Of a DNA stretch of 64,000 nucleotides, positions 36,118 through 46,283 are shown one piece after another. The position numbers and the translations under genes were made by a program. Below the pieces are notes generated by a model that searched no databases, was not told the DNA's origin, and worked only from the letters and a program-made list of their open reading frames with translations. The DNA lies in NCBI RefSeq assembly GCF_023380265.1, contig NZ_CP093366.1, forward strand, positions 1,302,001 through 1,366,000. The letters run 5' to 3'. Every line of letters begins with the position of its first letter. Position 1 is the stretch's first letter. Source of the stretch: Bombilactobacillus folatiphilus. Its GTDB lineage: Bacteria > Bacillota > Bacilli > Lactobacillales > Lactobacillaceae.

Positions 36118-37266
36118 TCAACATTTATCATTCGCCCAAAAGCGCCAAATAAGTTTTTGATAAAAAGCACAAGCTGTCAAATAATTATCAACACTCACCC
36201 ATTCGTTCACTTGATGATTAGTCTCCTGATTCCCCGGTCCGACGATAATAATCGGTAAATTGGCCACTTTAATATATTCCGAAGCTTCGGTGGCACCCGT
36301 GCCTGCCAATAATTCACCCGACAATTGAAAATCCTGCTGTAAAATTTGTTGTGCTAACTGAACCAAAGCACTATGTGCTTGATTAGGTAAAGGTGCCTCA
36401 GGATAACGATAAGTGATTTTGAGATGCGCGCCCGCTTGATTCAAGCTCGCAATTAAAGCATCTAATTCTTGATAAATTTGTTCATTAGGATAGGCAGGAA
36501 TCGTTCGAATATTGCCACACAAAGAAGCTTGTGCGGGCACAGTATTAATCTGCTCGCCACCAGCTATTTGACTAATGACATGCGTCAAGCCACCTAAAAC
36601 AGGATCAAGTTCTTGTTTTTGTGCAAATAATTGTTGCGCTTGCTGCGCAAATTCAACTAATGGTAGAATCGCATTTTCACCAGCTTCTGGCGTGGACGAA
36701 TGCGCAGCTTTTCCTGTCGATTCCACACAATAGTCAATTACACCCTTATGCGTAACTTCCACTTTCAGATCACTCGGTTCGCCAATCACCATGCCCGCCA
36801 AGTCATCGGCATAACCTAACTTCACCAATTGGCTGGCACCGTATTCACCAGTTTCTTCACCAACTGTGGCAAATAAGCGCACCCGTCCCGGTAAGGACTG
36901 CTTGGATTCTAACAAATTAAGTAAAGCCACCACCATCGCCGCTAAACCTGACTTCATATCACTGGCACCACGTCCGTACAACTTGCGATCCACCGTCTGA
37001 GTTCCTTGAAAAGGTGGTGTTTGCCATTGACTCAGATCGCCGGATGCCACCACATCCTCATGACCGCTGAAGCCTAACATTTTACCTCGTTTGCCTACCG
37101 TCATGACCAAATTATCGCGCTGTGGTGCAAATTCAATCCGTTCAATTTGGACATCAAAATTGCGAAACAAATCCACCAAATAATCTGCTACTTGGCTTTC
37201 TCGATCATTAACTGTTTGCAACGAAATCAGATCCGTTAAAATCTTTATTGCTCGTTTATTTTCCAT
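36118..37266 (-). CDS. M20 family metallopeptidase/deacylase (ArgE/DapE type)
   Basis: 382 residues. Metal and catalytic residues: GFSGHEDVV (where His-x-Asp is usual, here H-E-D), GRGASDMKSG, the catalytic pair ATVGEETGEYGA, GEPSD and a C-terminal His in GNQETNHQVNEW. The central dimerisation domain has AAHSSTPEAGENAI. It removes acyl groups (acetyl or succinyl) from amino acids or cleaves dipeptides. It lies 12 bp behind an amino acid ABC ATPase gene, last in that three-gene operon, so it may process the imported substrate. Confidence 0.85.
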   Translation of the reverse strand: MENKRAIKILTDLISLQTVNDRESQVADYLVDLFRNFDVQIERIEFAPQRDNLVMTVGKRGKMLGFSGHEDVVASGDLSQWQTPPFQGTQTVDRKLYGRGASDMKSGLAAMVVALLNLLESKQSLPGRVRLFATVGEETGEYGASQLVKLGYADDLAGMVIGEPSDLKVEVTHKGVIDYCVESTGKAAHSSTPEAGENAILPLVEFAQQAQQLFAQKQELDPVLGGLTHVISQIAGGEQINTVPAQASLCGNIRTIPAYPNEQIYQELDALIASLNQAGAHLKITYRYPEAPLPNQAHSALVQLAQQILQQDFQLSGELLAGTGATEASEYIKVANLPIIIVGPGNQETNHQVNEWVSVDNYLTACAFYQKLIWRFWANDKC

Positions 37267-37278
37267 TATTAGTCCACC

Positions 37279-38028
37279 CTATGATTCCAAAATCTTCGCC
37301 AGAAAATCTTGTGCACGTTTTGTTTGTGGATGATCAAAAAATTCTTGAGGCGTCGCAACTTCTTGAATACCACCGTCAGCCATAAACCAAATTTGATCAG
37401 CAACATTCCTTGCAAAACCCATTTCGTGTGTGACAACAACCATGGTCATGCCTTTATGTGCCAAATCTTGCATAACTTTCAACACTTCGCCTACCATTTC
37501 TGGATCCAAAGCTGATGTTGGTTCATCAAATAGCATCATCTGGGGATTCATACTTAACGCCCGCGCAATGGCTACCCGTTGTTGTTGACCACCAGATAAG
37601 CTTTCTGGGTAAGCCTGCTCTTTATCCGACAAGCCCACTTGCTCCAATAATGCAACCGCCATGGCTTGAGCTTCTGAATCACTCATCCCTTTAACTCTCA
37701 TCGGCGCCAATTTTAAGTTATCCACAATTGACATATGGGGAAACAAATTGAACTGTTGAAAAACCATCCCCATTTGCTGGCGAATTTCATCTAATTGTTT
37801 TTCTGATAGTTGGGTTAAATCTTGACCTGCAAATAAAACCGCTCCTTTGGTCGGTTGATCCAATAAATTTAAGCACCGTAAGAGGGTGCTTTTCCCCGCC
37901 CCAGACGGTCCAATCAAACAAATGACTTGCCCCTCATGGACTTGCTCATTAACATCTTGGAGCACTACATTATCGGCAAAAGCTTTATTTAAATGTTTGG
38001 TTTCTAATAGAACTTTATTTGGATTCAT
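37279..38028 (-). CDS. Polar amino acid ABC transporter ATPase
   Basis: 249 residues from ATG 38028 (GGAAG SD). Walker [15 protein letters not shown], signature [15 protein letters not shown], Walker [16 protein letters not shown]-loop VVTHEMGFA. Its start overlaps the end of the receptor-permease gene by 14 bp, so the two are translationally coupled and form one importer. A paralogue of the GlnQ-like gene at 29778-30515. Confidence 0.92.
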   Translation of the reverse strand: MNPNKVLLETKHLNKAFADNVVLQDVNEQVHEGQVICLIGPSGAGKSTLLRCLNLLDQPTKGAVLFAGQDLTQLSEKQLDEIRQQMGMVFQQFNLFPHMSIVDNLKLAPMRVKGMSDSEAQAMAVALLEQVGLSDKEQAYPESLSGGQQQRVAIARALSMNPQMMLFDEPTSALDPEMVGEVLKVMQDLAHKGMTMVVVTHEMGFARNVADQIWFMADGGIQEVATPQEFFDHPQTKRAQDFLAKILES

Positions 38029-39514
38029 GGGCCATCTTCCTTTCAAAATATTTCATCACACGCGATAAACTAAAAGTAATCACAAAGTACAAAATCATTG
38101 TAATGACTAATGGCATGACCCCTCGATAAGTGTCCGCTTGGACTAAACGTGACTGATAAATTAAGTCTTTGACCCCAATGACTGACACAATTGAACTTTC
38201 CTTAATTAACGACACGAATTCATTTCCGAGTGCTGGCCAAATGTTCTTCATAGCCTGTGGAAAAATAACATACCGCATCGTTAACCGCTTAGACATTCCT
38301 AGTGACCGGGCAGCTTCAGTTTGCCCAATACTAATCGAATTAATACCCGAACGAATGACCTCTGCTACATAAGCCGCCGAATTCAGCGAAACAGCAATGA
38401 TTCCGGACAACAAAGCAGGAATATTCACGACTAAACCTAAACCAAAATAAATAAATAATAACTGCACCATCAACGGTGTACCCCGTACGAATTCAACATA
38501 AGCACTCGCTAATTTATCCAAAATTTGATTGCCACTTAAGCGCATCAAGGCTAAAACGAGTCCTAATAAGAAACCAAAAAACACGGAAATCGCCGAAATC
38601 ATTAAAGTATAACCAACACCCGCTAAGAAGAAATCCTTATAAGCCCACATTGAATTGGCTTTTTTGGAAGCTTTCTCGGATTTATGTGAGCCTAAATACT
38701 TTCCAACTTTTGGTAGATACTGTTTATTAATTAAATTATGCTTGTGAACCTCATCAATTGATTTGTTAGCAGCTTGTACCAACGATTGAGCCCCTTTGGG
38801 AAACGCAATCGCCGAGCCTGCAGAATCCACTTTAAAACCTGAAGGAATTTGCGCTAAACCTGCTGTGTTGTCCACAAAAGCCTTGGCCGTGGCTTTATCT
38901 AATGCCACTGCATCAACTTTTTTAGTTTGCAACCCCAACACTAAATCATTATCCTTATCCATTCCTTTAATCTTAGACTTTTTAGCCTGCTTTTTAATCA
39001 AATTATATTGGATGGAACCTGTTTGCGCGCCGATCACTTTGCCTGAGAACGATCGGTAATTATGAAACCTATGTACATCAGCTTTCCGAATTAACAAATC
39101 TTGTCCGGTATGATAATAATCTTCACTAAAATCAACACTTTGTGCCCGTTCTTTAGTCCGATTCATGCCCGAAATGACCATATCAACTTTGCCAGTTTCT
39201 AATGCCACTAACAATGAATCAAAATCCATCCGTTTAACAACCAATTTCACACCCAAATCAGACGCAATCTTCTTGCCAACTTCAATGTCCATGCCCACAA
39301 CAGTTGATTTGCCATGAATATTTTTGACAAATTCATACGGTGGAAAATCTGGGCTTGTTCCCATAACCAATTCTTTTTTTGCCTTAACTTTTTGAACATA
39401 ATTATCTTGCGGTGCCGTCTGCGCAGCTTGCCATTGTGAATCTGTGACGAAAGCGCTTAAAAAAATAATAAATGCTAATAAAAGTACTTGTAACCACGAT
39501 TTATACTTCTTCAT
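38015..39514 (-). CDS. Fused amino acid receptor-permease, single SBD
   Basis: 499 residues from ATG 39514 (SD GGGAGG 8 nt upstream). Signal anchor (about 1-26), one substrate-binding domain (about 45-275; [24 protein letters not shown]), and a permease domain (about 290-495) with EAA loop [21 protein letters not shown]. It imports a polar amino acid; the ligand cannot be told (Arg, Gln or cystine are candidates). First gene of an operon with the ATPase and an M20 deacylase. Confidence 0.9.
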   Translation of the reverse strand: MKKYKSWLQVLLLAFIIFLSAFVTDSQWQAAQTAPQDNYVQKVKAKKELVMGTSPDFPPYEFVKNIHGKSTVVGMDIEVGKKIASDLGVKLVVKRMDFDSLLVALETGKVDMVISGMNRTKERAQSVDFSEDYYHTGQDLLIRKADVHRFHNYRSFSGKVIGAQTGSIQYNLIKKQAKKSKIKGMDKDNDLVLGLQTKKVDAVALDKATAKAFVDNTAGLAQIPSGFKVDSAGSAIAFPKGAQSLVQAANKSIDEVHKHNLINKQYLPKVGKYLGSHKSEKASKKANSMWAYKDFFLAGVGYTLMISAISVFFGFLLGLVLALMRLSGNQILDKLASAYVEFVRGTPLMVQLLFIYFGLGLVVNIPALLSGIIAVSLNSAAYVAEVIRSGINSISIGQTEAARSLGMSKRLTMRYVIFPQAMKNIWPALGNEFVSLIKESSIVSVIGVKDLIYQSRLVQADTYRGVMPLVITMILYFVITFSLSRVMKYFERKMAHESK

Positions 39515-39635
39515 TCGTAAAACCTCCCATAATTGATAAAAGACATTATAAATCACTAATTTAGTTTTTACAATCTTTTAATTTTAAAAAAGAGGACAAA
39601 AATAGCCTTAAGCTAAAAGTTTAAGACCACGAGGA

Positions 39636-40559
39636 TTACTGATGAATAGGACGTGCAAAAGTTAATGTATAATTACCTTGTAATAAACTTAAGAAAGATG
39701 TCGCAAAACCATCTTCATTGACACCCTGGGCAGTTGTGCGGCCACCCATCTGAATAACAGGTGTCATATTACTTGCGGGTGCAACATTTTGCCAAGGGCC
39801 TTCTAAAATTGCTGTATGTCCATTTTGCCCCGAACCATAATTGGTATTCACAATGACTACGTCACCAGCTTGTGCTTGACTAGGATCAATGGCTTGCAAC
39901 CACTGGTGGGCACCTTTTGCATCATCTTCCATAGACTTTGTGTACCAGCCCATATTAGCAGGCACACGATCTCCCGCTTTGGCCAAAGCTAACCAAACAA
40001 AGCCAGAACAATCCGTGACCCCGTTAGGATTGGGATTAGCGACCGAACCAATATTGCCGACTCCGTGAGTAGCTCCATAATTAAAATCACCCAACATACT
40101 GCGCGCAGTCGAAACCGCATCACCATTATTCACAACTGGAGCAGTTTGTTGGCTCGAAGCAGCTGTATTAACTGGAGCTGTCGGTGCTGCAGTCGTCTGC
40201 CCACTATCTAAATTGATTGTTGGCACATCCACTGGCGTCACATTTAAATTACTGTCTGCGGCAGGCAACCACTCATTGCGCGCAACTTGATACATTAAAG
40301 CATGTTGAAAATTCTGACTACCGCCATCAAAATAGGCAACTTGCCCGACCAACCATTGTGTATTGACTGGCAAGATCCGCTTCGCTAAAAATTCACCTTT
40401 ACTATTATATAAATTAATTGCATGACTTTGTTGCGTGGTCGTGGCAATTTTAGTTGCTTGTGTATCTGCTTTAGCCATTGTCGGCCGACTTGCCATCAAA
40501 GTCACCCCAGCAACCGCCAACGTACCGACTGTCAAAACACCATTCATTTTATTCATCAT
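39636..40559 (-). CDS. Secreted NlpC/P60 cell-wall endopeptidase
   Basis: 307 residues from ATG 40559 (AAGGA SD). Signal peptide (about 1-32, ending KADTQA), an N-terminal ~90-residue surface-layer-like/SLAP-type region (INLYNSKGEFLAKRILPVNTQW), a Thr/Ala/Pro-rich linker and a C-terminal NlpC/P60 domain with catalytic Cys in VTDCSGFVWLAL and His in GHTAILEG. It cleaves peptidoglycan stem peptides outside the cell, in growth or separation. Single gene. Confidence 0.82.
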   Translation of the reverse strand: MMNKMNGVLTVGTLAVAGVTLMASRPTMAKADTQATKIATTTQQSHAINLYNSKGEFLAKRILPVNTQWLVGQVAYFDGGSQNFQHALMYQVARNEWLPAADSNLNVTPVDVPTINLDSGQTTAAPTAPVNTAASSQQTAPVVNNGDAVSTARSMLGDFNYGATHGVGNIGSVANPNPNGVTDCSGFVWLALAKAGDRVPANMGWYTKSMEDDAKGAHQWLQAIDPSQAQAGDVVIVNTNYGSGQNGHTAILEGPWQNVAPASNMTPVIQMGGRTTAQGVNEDGFATSFLSLLQGNYTLTFARPIHQ

Positions 40560-40729
40560 TATCAAATCCTTACTCAAACAATTGAACAATCTCTACAACT
40601 AATAATGTACATCTGTTTGTCCCAAATGTGAAGCATTTGTGTTTAATAAATTCTTAATAGTTACTTGAAAGGCACTGCAATATGAGACCAAAACTACTAT
40701 AATAAGTAAAAACATTGAAGGAGAAACAA

Positions 40730-41755
40730 ATGATCTCATTTGAAAATGACTATCTGGCTGGGGCACACCCTCAAGTTCTGCAAGCGCTAAACAATTATAA
40801 TTTACAGCAAGAACCTGGTTATGGTCAAGATATATTAACGCAAATGGCCATCGAAAAATTACAACAAGTAATGAATTGCCCAGAAGCTAATATTTATTTT
40901 TTAAGCGGTGGGACGCAAACTAATCAAGTGGTCATTGATACCATGTTAACCAAATATCAAGGCGTGATTACAGTCCAAAGTGGGCACATCAACGATCATG
41001 AAGCGGGTTCTATCGAATTCAGCGGTCATAAAGTTTTGCCATTGACCAGTACAGATGGCAAAATTAGTGCCAAGCAATTACAAACTTATATGGAGGCTTG
41101 GCATGTCGATCCGAATCATGGACAAATGGTTATTCCCAAAATGGTTTACTTATCTTATCCGACCGAACTTGGAACGATTTATTCGAAAGCCGAACTGACA
41201 AAGATTGCTCAAACTTGCCGTCAAAACGACTTGCTACTATACATTGACGGTGCGCGCTTAGGCTACGGTCTCATGAGCCCGCAAGCCGATTTAACTTTGG
41301 CTGATTTGGCCCACTTAAGTGATATTTTTTATATTGGGGGGACCAAAGTAGGTGCTTTATATGGAGAAGCCTTAGTATTCACGCACAACAATGCTCCTGC
41401 ACATTTTTCCTTAGCATTGAAACAACACGGGGCTTTACTGGCTAAGGGACGCGGAATCAGTACCCAATTTTTGGCTTTGTTTACAGATGATTTATACTTT
41501 CAAATTAGCCAACAAGCGGATAACTTCGCCTTACAGATTAAAGCGGCCTTGCAAGCCAAACATTATCAACTATTTGTGGATTCGCCGACCAATCAGCAAT
41601 TTTTTATCATGCCTAAACAACAGATGACTGAATTCCAAGATAAGCTCAAATTCAATCATTGGTCCACTTTTGACAGTGAACACGACGTTGTTCGTTGCGT
41701 AACTTCTTGGGCCACTACCGCACAGCAAGTCGAATTCTTAATTGCTCAACTTTAA
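40730..41755 (+). CDS. Low-specificity L-threonine aldolase-type PLP enzyme
   Basis: 341 residues from ATG 40730 (AAGGAG SD); the longer frame from 40715 has none. Fold-type I PLP enzyme of the beta-eliminating lyase family: FENDYLAGAHPQVLQAL, FLSGGTQTNQ, LYIDGARLGYG (PLP Asp) and the Schiff-base Lys in YIGGTKVGALYGEA. It cleaves threonine or allo-threonine to glycine and acetaldehyde. Single gene with its own terminator. Confidence 0.9.
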   Translation: MISFENDYLAGAHPQVLQALNNYNLQQEPGYGQDILTQMAIEKLQQVMNCPEANIYFLSGGTQTNQVVIDTMLTKYQGVITVQSGHINDHEAGSIEFSGHKVLPLTSTDGKISAKQLQTYMEAWHVDPNHGQMVIPKMVYLSYPTELGTIYSKAELTKIAQTCRQNDLLLYIDGARLGYGLMSPQADLTLADLAHLSDIFYIGGTKVGALYGEALVFTHNNAPAHFSLALKQHGALLAKGRGISTQFLALFTDDLYFQISQQADNFALQIKAALQAKHYQLFVDSPTNQQFFIMPKQQMTEFQDKLKFNHWSTFDSEHDVVRCVTSWATTAQQVEFLIAQL

Positions 41756-41759
41756 ATTA

Positions 41760-41800
41760 CGTAAAATAAGCTGATCAAAATTTGATGAGCTTATTTTTTT
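41760..41800 (+). terminator. Terminator of the threonine aldolase gene
   Basis: AATAAGCT...AGCTTATT with inner ATCAAA/TTTGAT pairing, followed by seven T. Confidence 0.8.
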
Positions 41801-41802
41801 GT

Positions 41803-41832
41803 TTGACAACTTGTCCGTACAAGTTTTAAAAT
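41803..41832 (+). promoter_or_regulatory. tre operon promoter with palindrome in the spacer
   Basis: TTGACA (41803-41808), 18 nt, TAAAAT (41827-41832). The spacer is filled by the dyad AACTTGTCCGTACAAGTT (41808-41825), with half-sites ACTTGT/ACAAGT close to the TreR operator half-site TTGT/ACAA. Bound repressor would block RNA polymerase directly. Confidence 0.75.
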
Positions 41833-41866
41833 TAAATTAATCAAATGATAAGAGTGAGTTGATGCT

Positions 41867-42574
41867 ATGCACAAGATAAATTTTATTTTTAATAAACTCA
41901 AGCACCAAATTATCCACCAAATTTATCCACCAAATAGTTTGTTACCCAGCGAAAACAAGCTTACGCAACAATACCAAGTTTCGCGTGATACTGTGCGCAA
42001 AGCCTTGCAATTACTACAAAATCAAGGCTACATCCAAAAGCAAAAGGGTCGCGGTTCCATTGTTTTGACGCAACCCAAGTACCCATTGAGCGTGTCAGGA
42101 ATTATTAGTTATCAAGAATTCACCGAGAAGTTACATTTGGACAATCAAACGCAACTCATCAGCATTGAAAAAACTACTTTGCCGACGGATGAATTCATTA
42201 GTTTAGGGGGCGTGGAACCATTAGATGTAATTGCCGTCAAGCGAGTCCGTTGGATCGAAAATCGTGCACGAATTTTGGATATTGACTATCTGAACGCCAC
42301 TGTAATCCCCCATATTTCTAAACAGGTCGCACAAACTTCATTGTATCAATACATTGAACAAGAACTGGAACTAAAAATCAGTTACGCACAAAAGGAAATC
42401 ACGGTAGCTCAAAGTACTCAGCAAGATCAACAATATTTGGATTTAAAACCACATGAACCGGTAGCAGTTGTCAAAAGTATTACCAACTTAGCCGACACTA
42501 CACCGTTTCAATACACTATCTCGCGGCATTGTGCATTTGAGTTCCGCTTTCAAGACTTTGCACGGCGCTATTAA
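41867..42574 (+). CDS. treR: GntR-family trehalose operon repressor
   Basis: 235 residues: GntR winged helix (about 1-65; LLPSENKLTQQYQVSRDTVRKALQLLQNQGYIQKQKGRGS) and a UTRA ligand domain (VIAVKRVRWIENRARILDIDYLN). TreR binds trehalose-6-phosphate and releases its operator. It is followed by treC after 22 bp and is preceded by a spacer-embedded operator, so it is likely autoregulated. Confidence 0.92.
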   Translation: MHKINFIFNKLKHQIIHQIYPPNSLLPSENKLTQQYQVSRDTVRKALQLLQNQGYIQKQKGRGSIVLTQPKYPLSVSGIISYQEFTEKLHLDNQTQLISIEKTTLPTDEFISLGGVEPLDVIAVKRVRWIENRARILDIDYLNATVIPHISKQVAQTSLYQYIEQELELKISYAQKEITVAQSTQQDQQYLDLKPHEPVAVVKSITNLADTTPFQYTISRHCAFEFRFQDFARRY

Positions 42575-42596
42575 ACTATGAGAAAGGAAGTCGATT

Positions 42597-44246
42597 ATGA
42601 ATTGGCATGACAAAGTAGTGTACCAAATTTATCCCAAGTCTTTTTATGACAGCAATAATGATGGCATTGGCGACTTACAGGGCATCATTGCCAAAATGGA
42701 TTATCTCAAGCAACTGCATATTGACTACATTTGGTTCAATCCTTTTTTTATTTCGCCTCAATATGATAGCGGTTACGACGTGGCTGATTATTGTCAAATT
42801 GATCCTAAATTTGGTACCATGGCCGATTTTGAGGAATTGGTCGCCCTTTTAAAAGAACAACAGATTGGTGTCATGTTAGACATGGTTTTTAATCATACCA
42901 GCACACACCACGAATGGTTTCAAAAAGCATTAGCTGGCGACACAAAGTACCAAGATTATTACTATATTCGTCCTCCAAAAGCTAATGGAGCACTCCCCAA
43001 CAACTGGCAATCTAAATTTGGTGGCAACGCTTGGGCACCGTTTGGCGAAACAGGCAATTATTATCTCCATCTTTATGATCCCCATCAAGCCGATTTGAAT
43101 TGGCACAATCCACATGTCAGGCAAGAACTGGCGCAGATTGTCAATTTTTGGCGACAAAAGGGTATCAACGCGTTTCGGTTTGATGTCTTAAATGTGATCG
43201 GCAAAAGCTTGGATCTCAAAAGTGCCCCCCCTGGTCAGAGCGGTAAAATGATGTACACGGATACCCCCTTGGTCCAACCTTGGATTCAAGAGTTAGCGCA
43301 GAATAGTTTTGATCAAGCACCGGCAGCTTTAACAGTTGGCGAAATGTCATCCACTACTATTCCTAGTGCCAAAGCTTACACGGATCCTAACAATCATGAA
43401 CTGTCCATGGTGTTTCAGTTCCATCATCTCAAAACTGATTACCAAAATGGGCAAAAATGGACCAATGTACCTTACGACTTTCATCAATTGCGACAAATTT
43501 TTCATCAATGGGGACAAGGTTTGCAACCCCAAGGTTGGCAGGCGTTATTTTGGAACAACCATGATCAGCCTTGGGCCATAAACCGCTTCGGATCTGCTAA
43601 GCAATATCGCGTCAAAAGTGCGCAAATGTTAGCGGCTTGTATGCATCTCAACCGTGGGACGCCTTATATTTATATGGGTGAAGAAATTGGGATGATTGAT
43701 CCCGATTATCATAGTATGGATGATTACGTGGATATTGAAGCTCACAATGCTTATCAAGCTTTACTGCAACAAGGAAAAAGTCCCAGGGAAGCGTTCGCAA
43801 TCATTAAAACCAAAGCGCGCGACAATTCACGAACGCCCATGCATTGGGACGATAGCGCCCAAGCTGGTTTTACTAAGGGCACACCTTGGCTCAAAGTAAC
43901 GAATCAAGCGCAAATTAATGTTGAAGCCGAACTGCAGCATGGGCAAATTTTTCCATTTTACCAACGGTTAATTGCGTTGCGCAAACAATACCGCTTGATT
44001 CAAGATGGCGACTACCAGCCTTTTGGTCAAGAAATTGATTGGTTGTACGCTTATCAACGCAGCTTGGATAATGAACAATTATTAGTTTTAAATAATTTTG
44101 CCGACCATGAGATCCAAGTTGCGCTACCAGCCCCCTGGTTAAAAGCTGCAATCTTAATCACCAATGAACCAAAGATCAAATTACAAGCAACATTGACGCT
44201 CAAAGCTTTTACAACTTTAGCATTATTCAAACAAGAGGAGGATTAA
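42597..44246 (+). CDS. treC: Trehalose-6-phosphate hydrolase (GH13)
   Basis: 549 residues, alpha-amylase family. Conserved regions: DMVFNHTSTHHEW (region I), FRFDVLNVI (nucleophile Asp), LTVGEMSS (acid/base Glu) and FWNNHDQPWA (region IV). It splits trehalose-6-phosphate into glucose and glucose-6-phosphate in the cytosol. It lies between treR and the trehalose PTS gene in one operon (gaps 22 and 2 bp). SD AAAGGAAG. Confidence 0.93.
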   Translation: MNWHDKVVYQIYPKSFYDSNNDGIGDLQGIIAKMDYLKQLHIDYIWFNPFFISPQYDSGYDVADYCQIDPKFGTMADFEELVALLKEQQIGVMLDMVFNHTSTHHEWFQKALAGDTKYQDYYYIRPPKANGALPNNWQSKFGGNAWAPFGETGNYYLHLYDPHQADLNWHNPHVRQELAQIVNFWRQKGINAFRFDVLNVIGKSLDLKSAPPGQSGKMMYTDTPLVQPWIQELAQNSFDQAPAALTVGEMSSTTIPSAKAYTDPNNHELSMVFQFHHLKTDYQNGQKWTNVPYDFHQLRQIFHQWGQGLQPQGWQALFWNNHDQPWAINRFGSAKQYRVKSAQMLAACMHLNRGTPYIYMGEEIGMIDPDYHSMDDYVDIEAHNAYQALLQQGKSPREAFAIIKTKARDNSRTPMHWDDSAQAGFTKGTPWLKVTNQAQINVEAELQHGQIFPFYQRLIALRKQYRLIQDGDYQPFGQEIDWLYAYQRSLDNEQLLVLNNFADHEIQVALPAPWLKAAILITNEPKIKLQATLTLKAFTTLALFKQEED

Positions 44247-44248
44247 TT

Positions 44249-46213
44249 ATGTCCGATCAGATTCAAATTTTAGCTCCGGCCACGGGAACTGTTATTCCCA
44301 TGAAGCAAATTGCCGATCCTGTTTTTGCTCAAGAAACGATGGGTCCGGGCTTTGGATTAGAACCCACAAATGATCAGATTGTGGCGCCGGTGAGTGGCAA
44401 AGTCGTGACGGTCGCCCAAACTCAACATGCCATTGGTTTAAAAACAGCTTCCGGTATGGAAATATTGTTACATTTAGGAATTGATACAGTTAATTTAAAC
44501 GGCGCACCCTTCACATTGAAGATTGCGACAGGTGAGCAAGTCACCGCTGGCCAAGTTTTAGGCCAAATGAACCGCCAACAAATTCAACAAGCTGGCAAAA
44601 AGACCACAATCATTGTGGCTATCACTAATGCAAACGATTCTATCGATAATTTACAGATTAAGCCGGGCAAAATTAAACAAGGTCAATCGGCCGCCACGGT
44701 GAATCTCAAAACGAATCCTGCAACCGTAACCAAAACTTTATCCAAAAAAGACCAGTATCAAGTCACGGCTCAAGACGTCATTAAGGCGGTTGGCGGTGCT
44801 GACAATATCGACAGTTTGATTCATTGTTTCACGCGTTTACGTTTTACATTGAAAGATGACCAGATTCCTGATGACGCCCAAGTGAAACAAATTAAAGGCG
44901 TGCTTGATGTTGCTCGCGCCAATGGTCAATATCAAATCGTGATTGGACAAACAGTCGACGATGTTTATGATGCTTGCGAACAAATTCTTGGTCATGCGGT
45001 GACCCAAGCTCAAGCACCCAAAGCAGTTGCAACAACCCCGACTACTTTTGGCGGTAAAATTAAAAGCGGTTTCTTCAAGCTAATCAATATTATTACAGGC
45101 TCGATGATGCCCGTGATTGGTTTGCTGGCGGCCAGCGGCATGCTAAAGGGAATTTTGAATATCATGACGACCTTTTTCCATATGTCAAGCACCTCTTCAA
45201 CTTATATGATTATCAACGCGATGGGTGACGCCGCCTTTTATTTCTTACCATTGATTGTCGGTTTCACTGCTGCTCAAAAACTTGGCTCTAACCCGGTCAT
45301 TGTTGCGATTATTGGTGGCTTTTTGATTTATCCTGATCTGGTGAAAGTTTACGCTTCAGGTAAATTTAGTTCCTATTTATTAGGCGTCGGGATTAATTCG
45401 TCTTTCTTCGGTATTCCCATCCACATTCCTCAATATACCTATTCCATTTTCCCAATGATTTTTGCTGCTTGGATGGCTGCTAAGCTGGAGCCTTGGATTA
45501 AAAAATGGATGCCAGTAACACTCAGATTAATTTTCACCCCGTTAGTCGAAATTTTCTTAGTTGGAATGACAGTCTTAATCATCGTAGGACCATTGATTTC
45601 CTTCATCTCCACAGGCATTGCAGACGCCTTGCAATGGTTATTAACTGTGAATAGCGCTTTGTCTGGCATGATTATTGGTGGAATTTATCAAGTGTTGGTC
45701 ATCTTTGGACTTCATTGGGCTGTCATTCCGCTGATTGCCAACGCCATTGCTTCCACTGGGCACAGCGTTTTAAACGGCATCGTATCTGTGACCATGATTG
45801 CCCAAGGAGCTGGTGCGCTGGCTGTTTGGTTTAAAACAAAGCATAATCCTGAATTAAAGGGTTTGTCTTTGAGTGCCGCCATTTCCGCAGCCGTTGGGAT
45901 TACTGAGCCTGCCATGTACGGAATTAATTTAAAATATGGACGTGTGTTCCTGACTTCCAGTCTTGGTGCCGCAATTGGTGGTTTAGTTAACGGCTTACTC
46001 AAAGTGGATATGTATGGTTTTACCGGTAGTTTGATTGGTTTTCCATCATTTGTTGCCAAAGCTGGCCACGGTAATCCAAACAATTTGCTGTATTTCTGGA
46101 TTGTTTCTTTAATTACGATTGTCGCTGCTTTCTTATTAACTTATTTCTTTGGTTTTAAAGAATCAGATATTAAGAAACCGAAGCAAGCACCCCAGAAGAA
46201 AAGTTTAAATTAA
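44249..46213 (+). CDS. treP: Trehalose PTS permease, fused IIA-IIB-IIC
   Basis: 654 residues. An N-terminal glucose-type IIA domain (about 1-150; active His in MEILLHLGIDTV), IIB (about 170-245; phospho-Cys in LIHCFTRLRF) and a ten-helix IIC (about 265-640; NPVIVAIIGGFLIYPDL, GITEPAMYGINLKY). It imports trehalose as trehalose-6-phosphate, the substrate of TreC. The IIA-first order is less common than IIBC with a C-terminal IIA. SD GAGGAGG; stop of treC 2 bp upstream. Confidence 0.92.
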   Translation: MSDQIQILAPATGTVIPMKQIADPVFAQETMGPGFGLEPTNDQIVAPVSGKVVTVAQTQHAIGLKTASGMEILLHLGIDTVNLNGAPFTLKIATGEQVTAGQVLGQMNRQQIQQAGKKTTIIVAITNANDSIDNLQIKPGKIKQGQSAATVNLKTNPATVTKTLSKKDQYQVTAQDVIKAVGGADNIDSLIHCFTRLRFTLKDDQIPDDAQVKQIKGVLDVARANGQYQIVIGQTVDDVYDACEQILGHAVTQAQAPKAVATTPTTFGGKIKSGFFKLINIITGSMMPVIGLLAASGMLKGILNIMTTFFHMSSTSSTYMIINAMGDAAFYFLPLIVGFTAAQKLGSNPVIVAIIGGFLIYPDLVKVYASGKFSSYLLGVGINSSFFGIPIHIPQYTYSIFPMIFAAWMAAKLEPWIKKWMPVTLRLIFTPLVEIFLVGMTVLIIVGPLISFISTGIADALQWLLTVNSALSGMIIGGIYQVLVIFGLHWAVIPLIANAIASTGHSVLNGIVSVTMIAQGAGALAVWFKTKHNPELKGLSLSAAISAAVGITEPAMYGINLKYGRVFLTSSLGAAIGGLVNGLLKVDMYGFTGSLIGFPSFVAKAGHGNPNNLLYFWIVSLITIVAAFLLTYFFGFKESDIKKPKQAPQKKSLN

Positions 46214-46227
46214 TTGAATAGAATCTA

Positions 46228-46262
46228 AAAAGCGTCATGACTGAATGTCATGGCGTTTTTTC
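46228..46262 (+). terminator. Terminator of the tre operon
   Basis: CGTCATGAC/GTCATGGCG (one G-U pair), 4-nt loop, followed by six T. Confidence 0.8.
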
Positions 46263-46283
46263 GCATAAGCAAAGCTGAAACTG

